From NCBI GenBank assembly GCA_021798435.1, contig JAJZGN010000021.1, forward strand, positions 1-15,324: a stretch of DNA of 15,324 bases, in the 5' to 3' direction. Below are positions 6,487 through 12,959 of this stretch, piece by piece. The stretch comes from a bacterium. Its GTDB lineage: Bacteria; Chloroflexota; Dormibacteria; Aeolococcales; Bog-877. The position numbers were made by a program, and so were the translations under genes. The notes under the pieces are model-generated. The model did no database searches and was not told the origin of the DNA. It was given only the letters and a program-made list of their open reading frames with translations. Position 1 is the first letter of the stretch. The number at the start of each line of letters is the position of its first letter.

Positions 6487-7250
6487 GGCCGGTGGTCCTG
6501 ACTCAAATCCAGGTGGGCCAGCACTGGGTGGGCTACATCTTCGGGGAGCAGGTCTACCTGGACACCCTGATCAGCAGCGGGGTCGCCTTCTGCATCGTCC
6601 TCGGGATGGGCCTGTACCTGCGGCGCCAGGTCACCAGTGGGGTCCCGGGAAAGTTCCAGACCATGATCGAGTTGGTCTGGACCACGGTCGACGACTACGT
6701 GACCCGGATGATCGGGCCCTTCGCCCGCTGGGTGGTGCCCCTGGTGACGGTTCTGTTCTTCTACATCCTCGTCAGCAACTGGCTGGAGCTGATCCCCACC
6801 GGGGACCGGCTGACATCGCCCACCGCCGATGTCAACGACACCGCCGCGCTGGCTCTCATCGTCATCGCCATGGTCCACGTGACCTCGATCCGGCGCAAGG
6901 GGCTCTGGGGCTACGTGCACACCAACTACCTCCACCCCGAGGGGATGCCCTGGGTCTTCTACCTCCTCCTAGCGCCGATCAACATCATCGCCCAGATCTC
7001 CTACCCCATCTCCCTCGCACTGCGTCTCTTCGGCAACATGTTCGCCGCCGCCCTGATGCTGCAGATCATTGCCATCCTGCCCATCTACATCGGCTTCGCC
7101 TTCAACGGGGTCTGGAAGCTCTTCGAGGGGCTCTTCGTCGACGTCATCCAGGCCTTCATCTTCGCCCTGCTGACGGTCATCTACCTCAGCATGGCCACCA
7201 TGAGCAATGAGGAACCCCAGGCGGCCCAGCCCGCCACCAGCCAGCCCTGA
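6483..7250 (+). CDS. atpB: ATP synthase F0 subunit a
   Basis: Subunit a forms the two half-channels that carry ions to and from the c-ring. From GTG 6483 the protein is 255 residues. That start overlaps the atpI stop as GTGA and has GGAGG at 6467-6471. A longer frame opening at 6402 would add Gly/Pro-rich residues read across atpI, and GTG 6492 is also possible. N-terminal features TQIQVGQHWVGYIFG and LDTLISS match the start of F0-a proteins. The essential arginine is in LALRLFGNMFAA (Arg181 from this start, equal to E. coli Arg210). The nearby Asn of FGNM and the closing helix DVIQAFIFALLTVIYL are also typical. There are about five or six membrane helices. The last 20 residues are polar with Gln/Ala/Pro, likely cytoplasmic. 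Confidence 0.96.
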   Translation: MRPVVLTQIQVGQHWVGYIFGEQVYLDTLISSGVAFCIVLGMGLYLRRQVTSGVPGKFQTMIELVWTTVDDYVTRMIGPFARWVVPLVTVLFFYILVSNWLELIPTGDRLTSPTADVNDTAALALIVIAMVHVTSIRRKGLWGYVHTNYLHPEGMPWVFYLLLAPINIIAQISYPISLALRLFGNMFAAALMLQIIAILPIYIGFAFNGVWKLFEGLFVDVIQAFIFALLTVIYLSMATMSNEEPQAAQPATSQP

Positions 7251-7252
7251 GA

Positions 7253-7268
7253 GGTCCTAAGAGGGACC
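7253..7268 (+). promoter_or_regulatory. Small hairpin in the atpB-atpE gap, next to the atpE ribosome site
   Basis: GGTCCT (7253-7258) can pair with GGGACC (7263-7268), five Watson-Crick pairs and one U-G, around the four-base loop AAGA. The atpE Shine-Dalgarno GGGAGGAG (7269-7276) starts at the very next base. It could be an mRNA processing or stability element, or tune atpE translation, since the c subunit is needed in about ten copies per enzyme. No U-tract follows, so it is not a standard terminator. Confidence 0.4.
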
Positions 7269-7281
7269 GGGAGGAGAGATC

Positions 7282-7524
7282 TTGCTAACCAGCGCACACG
7301 CCGAGGTTTACGCGGGGGCCATGATCGGCACCGGGGTGGGGGCCGTGGGAGCCGCCATCGGTGACGGGCTGGCCGGCGCCCAGCTGATCGCCGGGATCGC
7401 CCGCCAGCCCGAGGCCCAGGGTCGGCTTCTGACCTGGACGTTCCTGACCGTGGGGCTGGCGGAGGCGGTGTACTTCATCAACCTCGCCCTGATGTTCGTC
7501 TTCATCGCCCTGGCCGGGAAGTAG
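7282..7524 (+). CDS. atpE: ATP synthase F0 subunit c (actinobacterial-like, Asp28/Glu61)
   Basis: This is an 80-residue hairpin of two helices forming the rotating c-ring. The polar loop ARQPEAQG (40-47) is the family signature. The ion-carrying carboxylate is Glu61 in GLAEAVYFIN. Helix 1 has the G-x-G-x-G series G16, G18, G20, G23, G27 and then GDG, placing Asp28 where E. coli has Ile28 and sodium-type rings have Gln. Asp28 plus Glu61, Tyr64 and Ile66 is the mycobacterial/actinobacterial pattern, known from the bedaquiline site. Lack of the Gln and Ser/Thr sodium ligands argues for proton use. The start is TTG at 7282, preceded by the strongest ribosome site of the operon, GGGAGGAG at 7269-7276. 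This is one of the few genes of the operon with a real gap (31 bases) upstream. Confidence 0.97.
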   Translation: MLTSAHAEVYAGAMIGTGVGAVGAAIGDGLAGAQLIAGIARQPEAQGRLLTWTFLTVGLAEAVYFINLALMFVFIALAGK

Positions 7525-7533
7525 GAAGAGGAC

Positions 7534-8037
7534 ATGGTCCTCGCCTCCAGCCCCCTCAGCCTCAACTTCACCTTCGTGGTGGAGATCGTGGTCTTCCTGG
7601 TGCTGCTGTGGCTGCTGGCCCGCTATGTCTTCCCCCCGCTGCTGCGGGCCCTGGAGGCGCGCCAGCAGCTGATCGCCCAGTCGCTGCAGGAGGCCGAGAA
7701 GGCCCGCCAGGAGGCGGAGCGCTCCCGGGCCAGTGAGCTGGAGGAGATGGCCGAGGCTCGGGCCAAGGCCCAGGAGATCCTCGATCGGGCCCAGCAGCTT
7801 GGCGAGCAGCTGCGAGAGGAGCTGCGCCAGCGGGGTGAGGCGGAGCAGCAGGCGATGCTGGAGCGGGCGAGGGCAGAGCTCCAGCGCGAGCGCGAGCAGG
7901 CCGTGGCCGAACTTCGGCGCCAGGTCGCCGACCTGGTGGTGATGGCCACCACCCGCGTTTTGCAGGAGGAGCTGGACGAGCGGCGCCAGCTCCAGCTGGT
8001 CGAACGGGCCCTTTCAGAGGTGGACCTGAGTGCCTGA
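7534..8037 (+). CDS. atpF: ATP synthase F0 subunit b
   Basis: This is a 167-residue peripheral stalk subunit. One N-terminal membrane helix (about 10-29, VVEIVVFLVLLWLLARYVFP) is followed by a long charged, Ala/Glu/Arg/Gln-rich coiled coil (about 35-150), the classic b-subunit build. The motif RYVFPPLLRALEARQQLI at the membrane exit matches b subunits generally. It dimerises and links subunit a to delta and alpha. The ATG follows AGGAAG (7523-7528), which overlaps the atpE stop; the gap to atpE is nine bases. The 3' end overlaps atpH by eight bases. A single atpF is present with no second b' gene, so the stalk is presumably a homodimer, and it is not fused to delta as in mycobacteria. Confidence 0.95.
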   Translation: MVLASSPLSLNFTFVVEIVVFLVLLWLLARYVFPPLLRALEARQQLIAQSLQEAEKARQEAERSRASELEEMAEARAKAQEILDRAQQLGEQLREELRQRGEAEQQAMLERARAELQREREQAVAELRRQVADLVVMATTRVLQEELDERRQLQLVERALSEVDLSA

Positions 8038-8605
8038 GGCCCCGCTTCCGCCCCGCATCCCCAGCACCGCCCGCCACTACGCCAAGGCGCTCGTGGAGCT
8101 GGCGGAGGAGGAGGGCTCGTACTCCCGCTGGGGGGAAAGGCTGGACCTGCTGCTGCGGTTGGCGCAGGAGACCGACCTGGGGCGGGCGTTGGCCAGCCCC
8201 GAGTACAGCACCCAGCAGCGCCGGGACCTGGCCACCGCGGTGCTGGCCCAGGTGGAGGGGGCGGACCTCGCGTCCCGGAACCTCCTGCTCCTGCTGATCA
8301 CCTCGCGGCGCACCCGGATGCTGTCCCAGATCCGCGCCGCCTACCTCGACCTTGTGGAGAGGCGCGAGGGCAGGGTGTCGGCCACCGTCACCACCGCCGT
8401 GCCCCTCACTCCGGAGCAGCTGGAGCGGTTCGGACGAGAGCTCTCCCAGCGGGCCGGGAGGGCGGTCAAGATCTCCTCCCGGGTCGAGGGCGATCTCCTC
8501 GGTGGGGCGGTGGTCAGGGTGGGGGACAAGGTATTTGACGCCAGCCTGCGCACCCGGCTGCAGCAGCTGCGCTCGAGGATGCTGACGGAAGCCGGAGCAA
8601 TCTGA
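8030..8605 (+). CDS. atpH: ATP synthase F1 subunit delta
   Basis: This is a 191-residue OSCP/delta subunit that joins the b stalk to the top of the alpha3beta3 head. The opening TARHYAKALVELAEEEG (13-29) is the standard Y-A-AL---A beginning of the six-helix N-terminal domain. The segment RNLLLLLITSRRTRML (around 86-101) matches the conserved N-l-lL---R---l motif. The C-terminal stretch VEGDLLGGAVVRVGDKVFDASL matches the highly conserved D-slIGG-vvrigD-v-D-Sl. The length is normal, and no b-domain is fused to it. GTG 8030 overlaps the atpF stop, with AGAGGTGG just upstream as ribosome site. Seven bases separate it from atpA. Confidence 0.94.
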   Translation: MPEAPLPPRIPSTARHYAKALVELAEEEGSYSRWGERLDLLLRLAQETDLGRALASPEYSTQQRRDLATAVLAQVEGADLASRNLLLLLITSRRTRMLSQIRAAYLDLVERREGRVSATVTTAVPLTPEQLERFGRELSQRAGRAVKISSRVEGDLLGGAVVRVGDKVFDASLRTRLQQLRSRMLTEAGAI

Positions 8606-8612
8606 GGGGAGC

Positions 8613-10157
8613 ATGAGCCTCAACGCCGACGACATTGGCAAGATCATCAAGAGCCGGATCGCCGACTTCGATGTCCCGGTGGTCACCGCCCAGTCGGGCG
8701 TTGTGACCGCGCTCGCCGACGGGATCGCCCAGGTCTACGGGCTGGAGGGGGCGATGGCGGGCGAGCTGCTGGAGTTCCCCCACGGCGTCTACGGGATGGC
8801 CCTCAACCTGGAGGAGGACCTGGTCCGGGCGATCATCATGGGCCCCTACGAGCAGCTCGGCGAGGGGGACGAGGTCCGCACCACCGGGCGGATCGTGGAG
8901 GTGCCCGTGGGGCGGGAGCTGGTGGGCCGGGTGGTAAACGCCCTGGGCGAGCCCATCGACGGCAAGGGAGAGCTGGTGACCAAGGAGCGCTGGCCGGTGG
9001 AGCGGCCCGCTCCCGGGGTGATCGACCGCCAGCCGGTCAACACCCCAGTGGCGACCGGAATCAAGGCGATCGACGCGCTGGTGCCGATCGGCCGCGGACA
9101 GCGGGAGCTGCTGATCGGAGACCGGCAGATCGGCAAGACGGCCATCGCCATCGACACCATCATCAACCAGAAGGGCAAGAATCTCACCTGCATCTACGTG
9201 GCGGTGGGGCAGAACGCCTCCACGGTGGCCCGGGTCGCGGCCCTCCTGGAGGAGTACGGGGCGCTGGAGCACACCATCATCGTCTCCGCCACCGCCGGCG
9301 AGCCCGCGCCCCTCCTGTACCTCGCCCCCTACACCGGCTGCACCATGGGGGAGTGGTTCATGGAGCGGGGGGAGGACGCCCTCGTAGTCTACGACGACCT
9401 CAGCAAGCACGCCTGGGCCTATCGGGAGATCTCCCTGGCGCTCCGGCGGCCGCCGGGCCGGGAGGCCTACCCTGGCGACGTCTTCTACCTGCACTCCCGC
9501 CTTCTGGAGCGTGCCGCGCGGCTTAGCGACGACCGCAAGGGGGGCTCCCTCACCGCCCTGCCCATCATCGAGACCCAGGCCAATGACGTCTCCGCCTACA
9601 TCCCCACCAACGTGATCTCGATCACCGACGGGCAGATCTACCTGGAGGGTGACCTCTTCTACGCCGGCACCCGGCCCGCCATCTCGGTCGGGCTCTCGGT
9701 CAGCCGCGTGGGTGGCGACGCCATGACCAAGGCCCTCAAGAAGGTGGCGGGCGGGCTCCGGCTGGAGCTGGCCCAGTACCGCGCCCTGGCGGCCTTCTCC
9801 CAGTTCTCCTCCGACCTCGACCGCTCCACCCGGGAGCAGCTGGAACGGGGCCAGCGACTCACCGAACTGCTGAAGCAGGACCAGTACCAGCCGGCACCGG
9901 TCTCCCACCAGGTGATGGTGATCTTCGCCGGCACCAACGGCTACCTGGACCAGGTCCCGGTTGAACGGGTCTCGGAGTGGGAGTCCCAGTTCCGGCGCTG
10001 GATCGGCCAGGCCCACTCGGACCTGGAAGCGGCGCTGGAGACCAAGCTGGCTCTGGACGACGAGTTGGAGGCCACCCTCAGGGCCGCTCTGGAGGAGTTC
10101 AACCAAGGCTTCGACGCGGGGCCGGTGACCTCGGCGGCTGGCGCCAAGGAGGGCTGA
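8613..10157 (+). CDS. atpA: ATP synthase F1 subunit alpha
   Basis: This is a 514-residue regulatory, non-catalytic nucleotide-binding subunit of the F1 head. The Walker A motif is GDRQIGKT with Lys175, the same number as in E. coli. The Walker B region is DALVVYDDLSKHAWAYRE. The signature SVSRVGGDAMTKA carries the arginine finger (Arg365) that completes the catalytic site on beta. The N-terminal crown has VVTALADGIAQVYGL, and the DELTA/b contact is at the extreme N-terminus. ATG 8613 follows GAGGGGAG, and the stop immediately precedes the atpG TTG with no spare base. Nothing is missing; the only slight difference is Ile instead of the commoner Thr in the P-loop (GDRQ-I/T-GKT). Confidence 0.98.
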   Translation: MSLNADDIGKIIKSRIADFDVPVVTAQSGVVTALADGIAQVYGLEGAMAGELLEFPHGVYGMALNLEEDLVRAIIMGPYEQLGEGDEVRTTGRIVEVPVGRELVGRVVNALGEPIDGKGELVTKERWPVERPAPGVIDRQPVNTPVATGIKAIDALVPIGRGQRELLIGDRQIGKTAIAIDTIINQKGKNLTCIYVAVGQNASTVARVAALLEEYGALEHTIIVSATAGEPAPLLYLAPYTGCTMGEWFMERGEDALVVYDDLSKHAWAYREISLALRRPPGREAYPGDVFYLHSRLLERAARLSDDRKGGSLTALPIIETQANDVSAYIPTNVISITDGQIYLEGDLFYAGTRPAISVGLSVSRVGGDAMTKALKKVAGGLRLELAQYRALAAFSQFSSDLDRSTREQLERGQRLTELLKQDQYQPAPVSHQVMVIFAGTNGYLDQVPVERVSEWESQFRRWIGQAHSDLEAALETKLALDDELEATLRAALEEFNQGFDAGPVTSAAGAKEG

Positions 10158-11030
10158 TTGGCCACCCTCCGGGACATCCGGCGGCACATCCGGGCGATCC
10201 GCAACATCGAGCAGATCACCCGCGCCATGCAGATGGTGGCCGCCGCCAAGATGCGTCGGGCCCAGGCCCGGGTCGCTGCCGGTCGACCCTACGCGGTCGC
10301 CATGGAGGAGGTGGTGGCGGACGTGGCCAAGATCGGCAAGGAGTACCGCCACCCATTCCTGATCCCCCGAGAGGAGGGCCCCGGAGTCCTCATCCTGGTG
10401 ACCTCGGACCGGGGCCTGGCGGGCTCCCTCAACGTGAACACCCTGAGGGCGGCCCACTCCCACATGCTCCGGAACTTCGGCCCCCGCTACCAGGTGGTGG
10501 CGCTGGGGCGGAAGGGGCTGGAGTTCTCCCGCCGGATGCAGCTCCAGGTCCTGCACCACCGGGTGGGGATCTCTGACCAAGTCGGCCCGGAGGAGCTCCG
10601 GCCCTCGGTGGAGGCCGCGGTCTCGGCGTTTCTGGAAGGGGGGGCACGGGAGGTGGTTCTGGCCTACCCTCGCTTCCGCAACCTGCTGAGCCAGGTGCCC
10701 ACGGTGAAGGTGCTGGTGCCGGTCCCGCCCCGGGGCGAGGCGGAGGGGCCCCACACCGAGGGGGACTACATCTACGAGCCGGACGCCCGGGCGGTGCTCG
10801 AGCGCCTCATGCCGGCCTATGTGGAGGCGGAGGTGCTGCACGCGGTCCGGGAGCTTCAGGCCAGCTTCTACAGCGCCCAGATGGTGGCGATGCGCAATGC
10901 CTCGTCGGCGGCGGGAGACGTGATCCGGGAGCTCTCGCTCACCGCCAACAAGGTGCGCCAGGCGGGGATCACCCGGGAACTCATGGAGATTATCGGCGGC
11001 GCCGAGGCCCTGCAGGCGGCCCGGCGTTGA
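10158..11030 (+). CDS. atpG: ATP synthase F1 subunit gamma
   Basis: This is the 290-residue central rotor shaft. The N-terminal coiled-coil helix TLRDIRRHIRAIRNIEQITRAM ... MVAAAKMRRAQ and the C-terminal helix with RNASSAAGDVIRELSLTANKVRQAGITRELMEIIGGAEAL carry the strongly conserved gamma signatures (M-aM-nA---a--li--l----N--RQa-IT-E--EIv-Ga-al). The central Rossmann-like part has VTSDRGLAGSLN, where most homologues have SDRGLCG-LN. TTG 10158 directly follows the atpA stop, and AAGGAGGG at 10146-10153 is the ribosome site. The protein is of normal length, with no obvious plant-type regulatory insertion. The gap to atpD is ten bases. Confidence 0.97.
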   Translation: MATLRDIRRHIRAIRNIEQITRAMQMVAAAKMRRAQARVAAGRPYAVAMEEVVADVAKIGKEYRHPFLIPREEGPGVLILVTSDRGLAGSLNVNTLRAAHSHMLRNFGPRYQVVALGRKGLEFSRRMQLQVLHHRVGISDQVGPEELRPSVEAAVSAFLEGGAREVVLAYPRFRNLLSQVPTVKVLVPVPPRGEAEGPHTEGDYIYEPDARAVLERLMPAYVEAEVLHAVRELQASFYSAQMVAMRNASSAAGDVIRELSLTANKVRQAGITRELMEIIGGAEALQAARR

Positions 11031-11036
11031 GGAGGT
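11030..11036 (+). promoter_or_regulatory. atpD ribosome binding site that fixes its start
   Basis: AGGAGGT, starting at the last base of the atpG stop codon, is a perfect Shine-Dalgarno match with four bases to ATG 11041. It overlaps the in-frame GTG at 11035, which therefore cannot be the start. Confidence 0.7.
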
Positions 11037-11040
11037 GCTG

Positions 11041-12477
11041 ATGAGCGAGGTGCAGGCGACGCGGCTGGAGCGGGGCGAGGTGCTCCAGGTGATCGGGGCG
11101 GTGGTGGACGTGGCCTTCGAGTCGTCGGAGCTGCCGCACATCCTGGATGCCCTCCTGGTGGAGCGGGACGGGCCTCCGCTGGTCCTGGAGGTGCAGCAGC
11201 ACCTGGGCAACGACGTCGCCCGCTGCCTCGCCATGCAGTCCACCGATGGCCTGCGCCGGGGAGAGCCGGTGATCTCCACCGGCTCCCCGATCACCGTGCC
11301 GGTCGGCAAGCAGGTGCTGGGGCGGATGTTCAACGTCGTCGGGGAGCCCATCGACGGCGGCCCGCCCCTGGAGGCCGCCAAGCGGCTGCCCATCCACCGC
11401 GAGCCGCCCTCGGTGGCCGAGCAGGCGGTCTCAACCGAGATCCTGGAGACCGGGATCAAGGTCCTGGACCTCATCTGCACCTTCGCCAAGGGCTCCAAGA
11501 TCGGGCTCTTCGGGGGCGCCGGGGTGGGCAAGACCGTCATCGTGATGGAGCTCATCCGCAACATCGCCAAGGAGCACAGCGGCTACTCGGTCTTCGCCGG
11601 GGTGGGGGAGCGCACCCGGGAGGGAAACCAGCTCTTCGGGGAGATGCACGAGTCCGGGGTCATCGGCCAGACCGCCCTGGTCTTCGGGCAGATGAACGAG
11701 CCCCCGGGGGCCCGGGCCCGGATCGCCCTCACCGGGCTCACCATGGCGGAGGAGTTCCGGGACGAGGAGGGGGCGGACGTCCTCCTCTTCATCGACAACG
11801 TCTTCCGCTACATGCTGGCGGGCAGCGAGGTCTCCGCCCTCCTGGGCCGGATGCCCTCGGCGGTGGGCTACCAGCCCACCCTAGCATCGGAGATGGGAGA
11901 CCTGCAGGAGCGGATCACCTCCACCAACCGGGGGTCGATCACCTCGGTGCAGGCGGTGTACGTGCCCGCTGATGACTTCACCGACCCGGCGATCCAGACC
12001 ACCTTCGCCCACCTGGGGGCCACAGTGTCCCTCGACCGGCGCATCGCCGAGCTGGGGATCTACCCGGCGGTCAACCCGCTGGACTCCTTCAGCCGGATCC
12101 TGGAGCCGAGGACCGTGGGGAAGGAGCACCACGAGGTGGCGCTCGGGGTCCAGCGGGTCCTGCAGCGCTACCAGGACCTCCAGGACATCATCGCCATCCT
12201 GGGGATGGAGGAGCTGTCGGACGAGGACAAGCTCACCGTGCAGCGGGCCCGGCGGGTGCAGCAGTTCCTGGGCCAGCCCTTCTTCGTGGCCGAGCAGTTC
12301 ACCGGCACCCCTGGGAAGTACGTGCCTCTCCGGGAAACCGTCAGGGGGTTCAAGGAGATCCTCTCCGGGACGCTGGACGAGCTGCCCGAGCAGGCCTTCC
12401 GGATGGTGGGCACCATTGACGAGGCGATCGAGAACGGCCGCCGGCTGACCCTGGGCCGCGAGGAGCAGGTGGCCTGA
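11041..12477 (+). CDS. atpD: ATP synthase F1 subunit beta
   Basis: This is the 478-residue catalytic subunit, making ATP from ADP and phosphate. The Walker A motif is GGAGVGKT with Lys164. The catalytic glutamate is Glu190 in GERTREGN, and Walker B is VLLFIDNVFRY. The DELSEED-type segment appears as EELSDED in the C-terminal helical domain. The opening EVLQVIGAVVDVAFE is typical of the beta crown. ATG 11041 was chosen over an in-frame GTG at 11035 because a perfect AGGAGGT overlaps that GTG. After GERTREGN the sequence reads QLFGEMHESGVI, where many homologues have DLY-EM; this is a mild difference. The TGA overlaps the atpC ATG by one base, so the two are translationally coupled. Confidence 0.98.
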   Translation: MSEVQATRLERGEVLQVIGAVVDVAFESSELPHILDALLVERDGPPLVLEVQQHLGNDVARCLAMQSTDGLRRGEPVISTGSPITVPVGKQVLGRMFNVVGEPIDGGPPLEAAKRLPIHREPPSVAEQAVSTEILETGIKVLDLICTFAKGSKIGLFGGAGVGKTVIVMELIRNIAKEHSGYSVFAGVGERTREGNQLFGEMHESGVIGQTALVFGQMNEPPGARARIALTGLTMAEEFRDEEGADVLLFIDNVFRYMLAGSEVSALLGRMPSAVGYQPTLASEMGDLQERITSTNRGSITSVQAVYVPADDFTDPAIQTTFAHLGATVSLDRRIAELGIYPAVNPLDSFSRILEPRTVGKEHHEVALGVQRVLQRYQDLQDIIAILGMEELSDEDKLTVQRARRVQQFLGQPFFVAEQFTGTPGKYVPLRETVRGFKEILSGTLDELPEQAFRMVGTIDEAIENGRRLTLGREEQVA

Positions 12478-12884
12478 TGGCGGTCAGGGTGCGCATTCTG
12501 GCCTCGGACCAGCCGCTCCTGGAGGGTGAGGCCGACTTCCTCACCTTCCGCGGCGCCGACGGCGACCTCGGAGTCCTGCCCCAGCATGCGCCGCTGCTCA
12601 CCTGGCTCAAGCCGGGGGAGGTCATGGTGCGGCAGGGGGAGGGCGAGCGATACGTGTTCCTGGAGGGCGGCTTCCTGGAGGTCCTTCCCAACCTGGTGAC
12701 CGTGGTTGCCGAGCGGGGCCTGCTCTCCACAGCCATCGGCCTGGAGGCGGCCGAGGAGGATCTCCGGGGCTCCCAGGAGAGGGCCACCAGGGATCCGGAG
12801 AGCCCGGCGGCGGCCCACCTCCTCGAGGTGGCTCAGGCCAGGGTGGCCGCGGCCCAACTGCAGCGGCGCCGGGAGCGGGACTGA
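12477..12884 (+). CDS. atpC: ATP synthase F1 subunit epsilon
   Basis: This is a 135-residue subunit attached to gamma at the foot of the central stalk; it can inhibit ATP hydrolysis. The N-terminal beta-sandwich has DFLTFRGADGDLGVLPQHAPLLTWLKPG (20-47), the hallmark G--G-lGIlp-HaPll--l-pG region. FLEGGFLEVLPNLVTVVAE (60-78) follows. The C-terminal part (about 88-135) is helical, with an Ala/Glu/Arg-rich end, so the two-helix regulatory domain is present. The ATG overlaps the atpD stop (ATGA). It is the last gene of the operon; an inverted repeat follows 22 bases after the stop. Confidence 0.95.
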   Translation: MAVRVRILASDQPLLEGEADFLTFRGADGDLGVLPQHAPLLTWLKPGEVMVRQGEGERYVFLEGGFLEVLPNLVTVVAERGLLSTAIGLEAAEEDLRGSQERATRDPESPAAAHLLEVAQARVAAAQLQRRRERD

Positions 12885-12906
12885 AACAACCGGAAGCGGC
12901 GCTGTA

Positions 12907-12928
12907 ACGGTCGCGGAACCGCGGCCGT
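12907..12928 (+). terminator. Inverted repeat after atpC: terminator, mRNA-end hairpin or operator
   Basis: The arms ACGGTCGCGG (12907-12916) and CCGCGGCCGT (12919-12928) pair over ten positions with a single U-G, around a two-base AA centre; opening the innermost pair gives an eight- or nine-pair stem with a GAAC loop. It sits alone in the 75-base gap between atpC and the next gene. No T-run follows, so if it ends transcription it is a U-less terminator of the kind proposed for actinobacteria. Its near-perfect symmetry, 20 bases upstream of a possible -10 element, also fits a protein-binding operator. Confidence 0.5.
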
Positions 12929-12947
12929 GAGGCCACCCGCCCGGGCC

Positions 12948-12953
12948 TAAACT
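12948..12953 (+). promoter_or_regulatory. Possible -10 element of a leaderless transcript for the TagA-family gene
   Basis: TAAACT fits the TANNNT pattern and ends six bases before the GTG start at 12960, so transcription would begin at or next to the start codon. No Shine-Dalgarno sequence precedes that GTG (only CAGG with one base of spacing), as expected for a leaderless mRNA. A good -35 match is not visible. Confidence 0.35.
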
Positions 12954-12959
12954 TCAGGC

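Noticed and set aside
8514..11570. Minus-strand open frame of about 1018 codons opposite atpA, atpG and atpD
   Set aside because: It lies entirely across conserved plus-strand ATP synthase genes. Its His/Gly/Val/Leu/Asp-rich composition is what high third-position GC produces on the opposite strand, and no domain is recognisable.
12945..12959. GCCT...AGGC inverted repeat before the TagA-family start
   Set aside because: Only four pairs with a seven-base spacer, readily expected by chance in GC-rich DNA.
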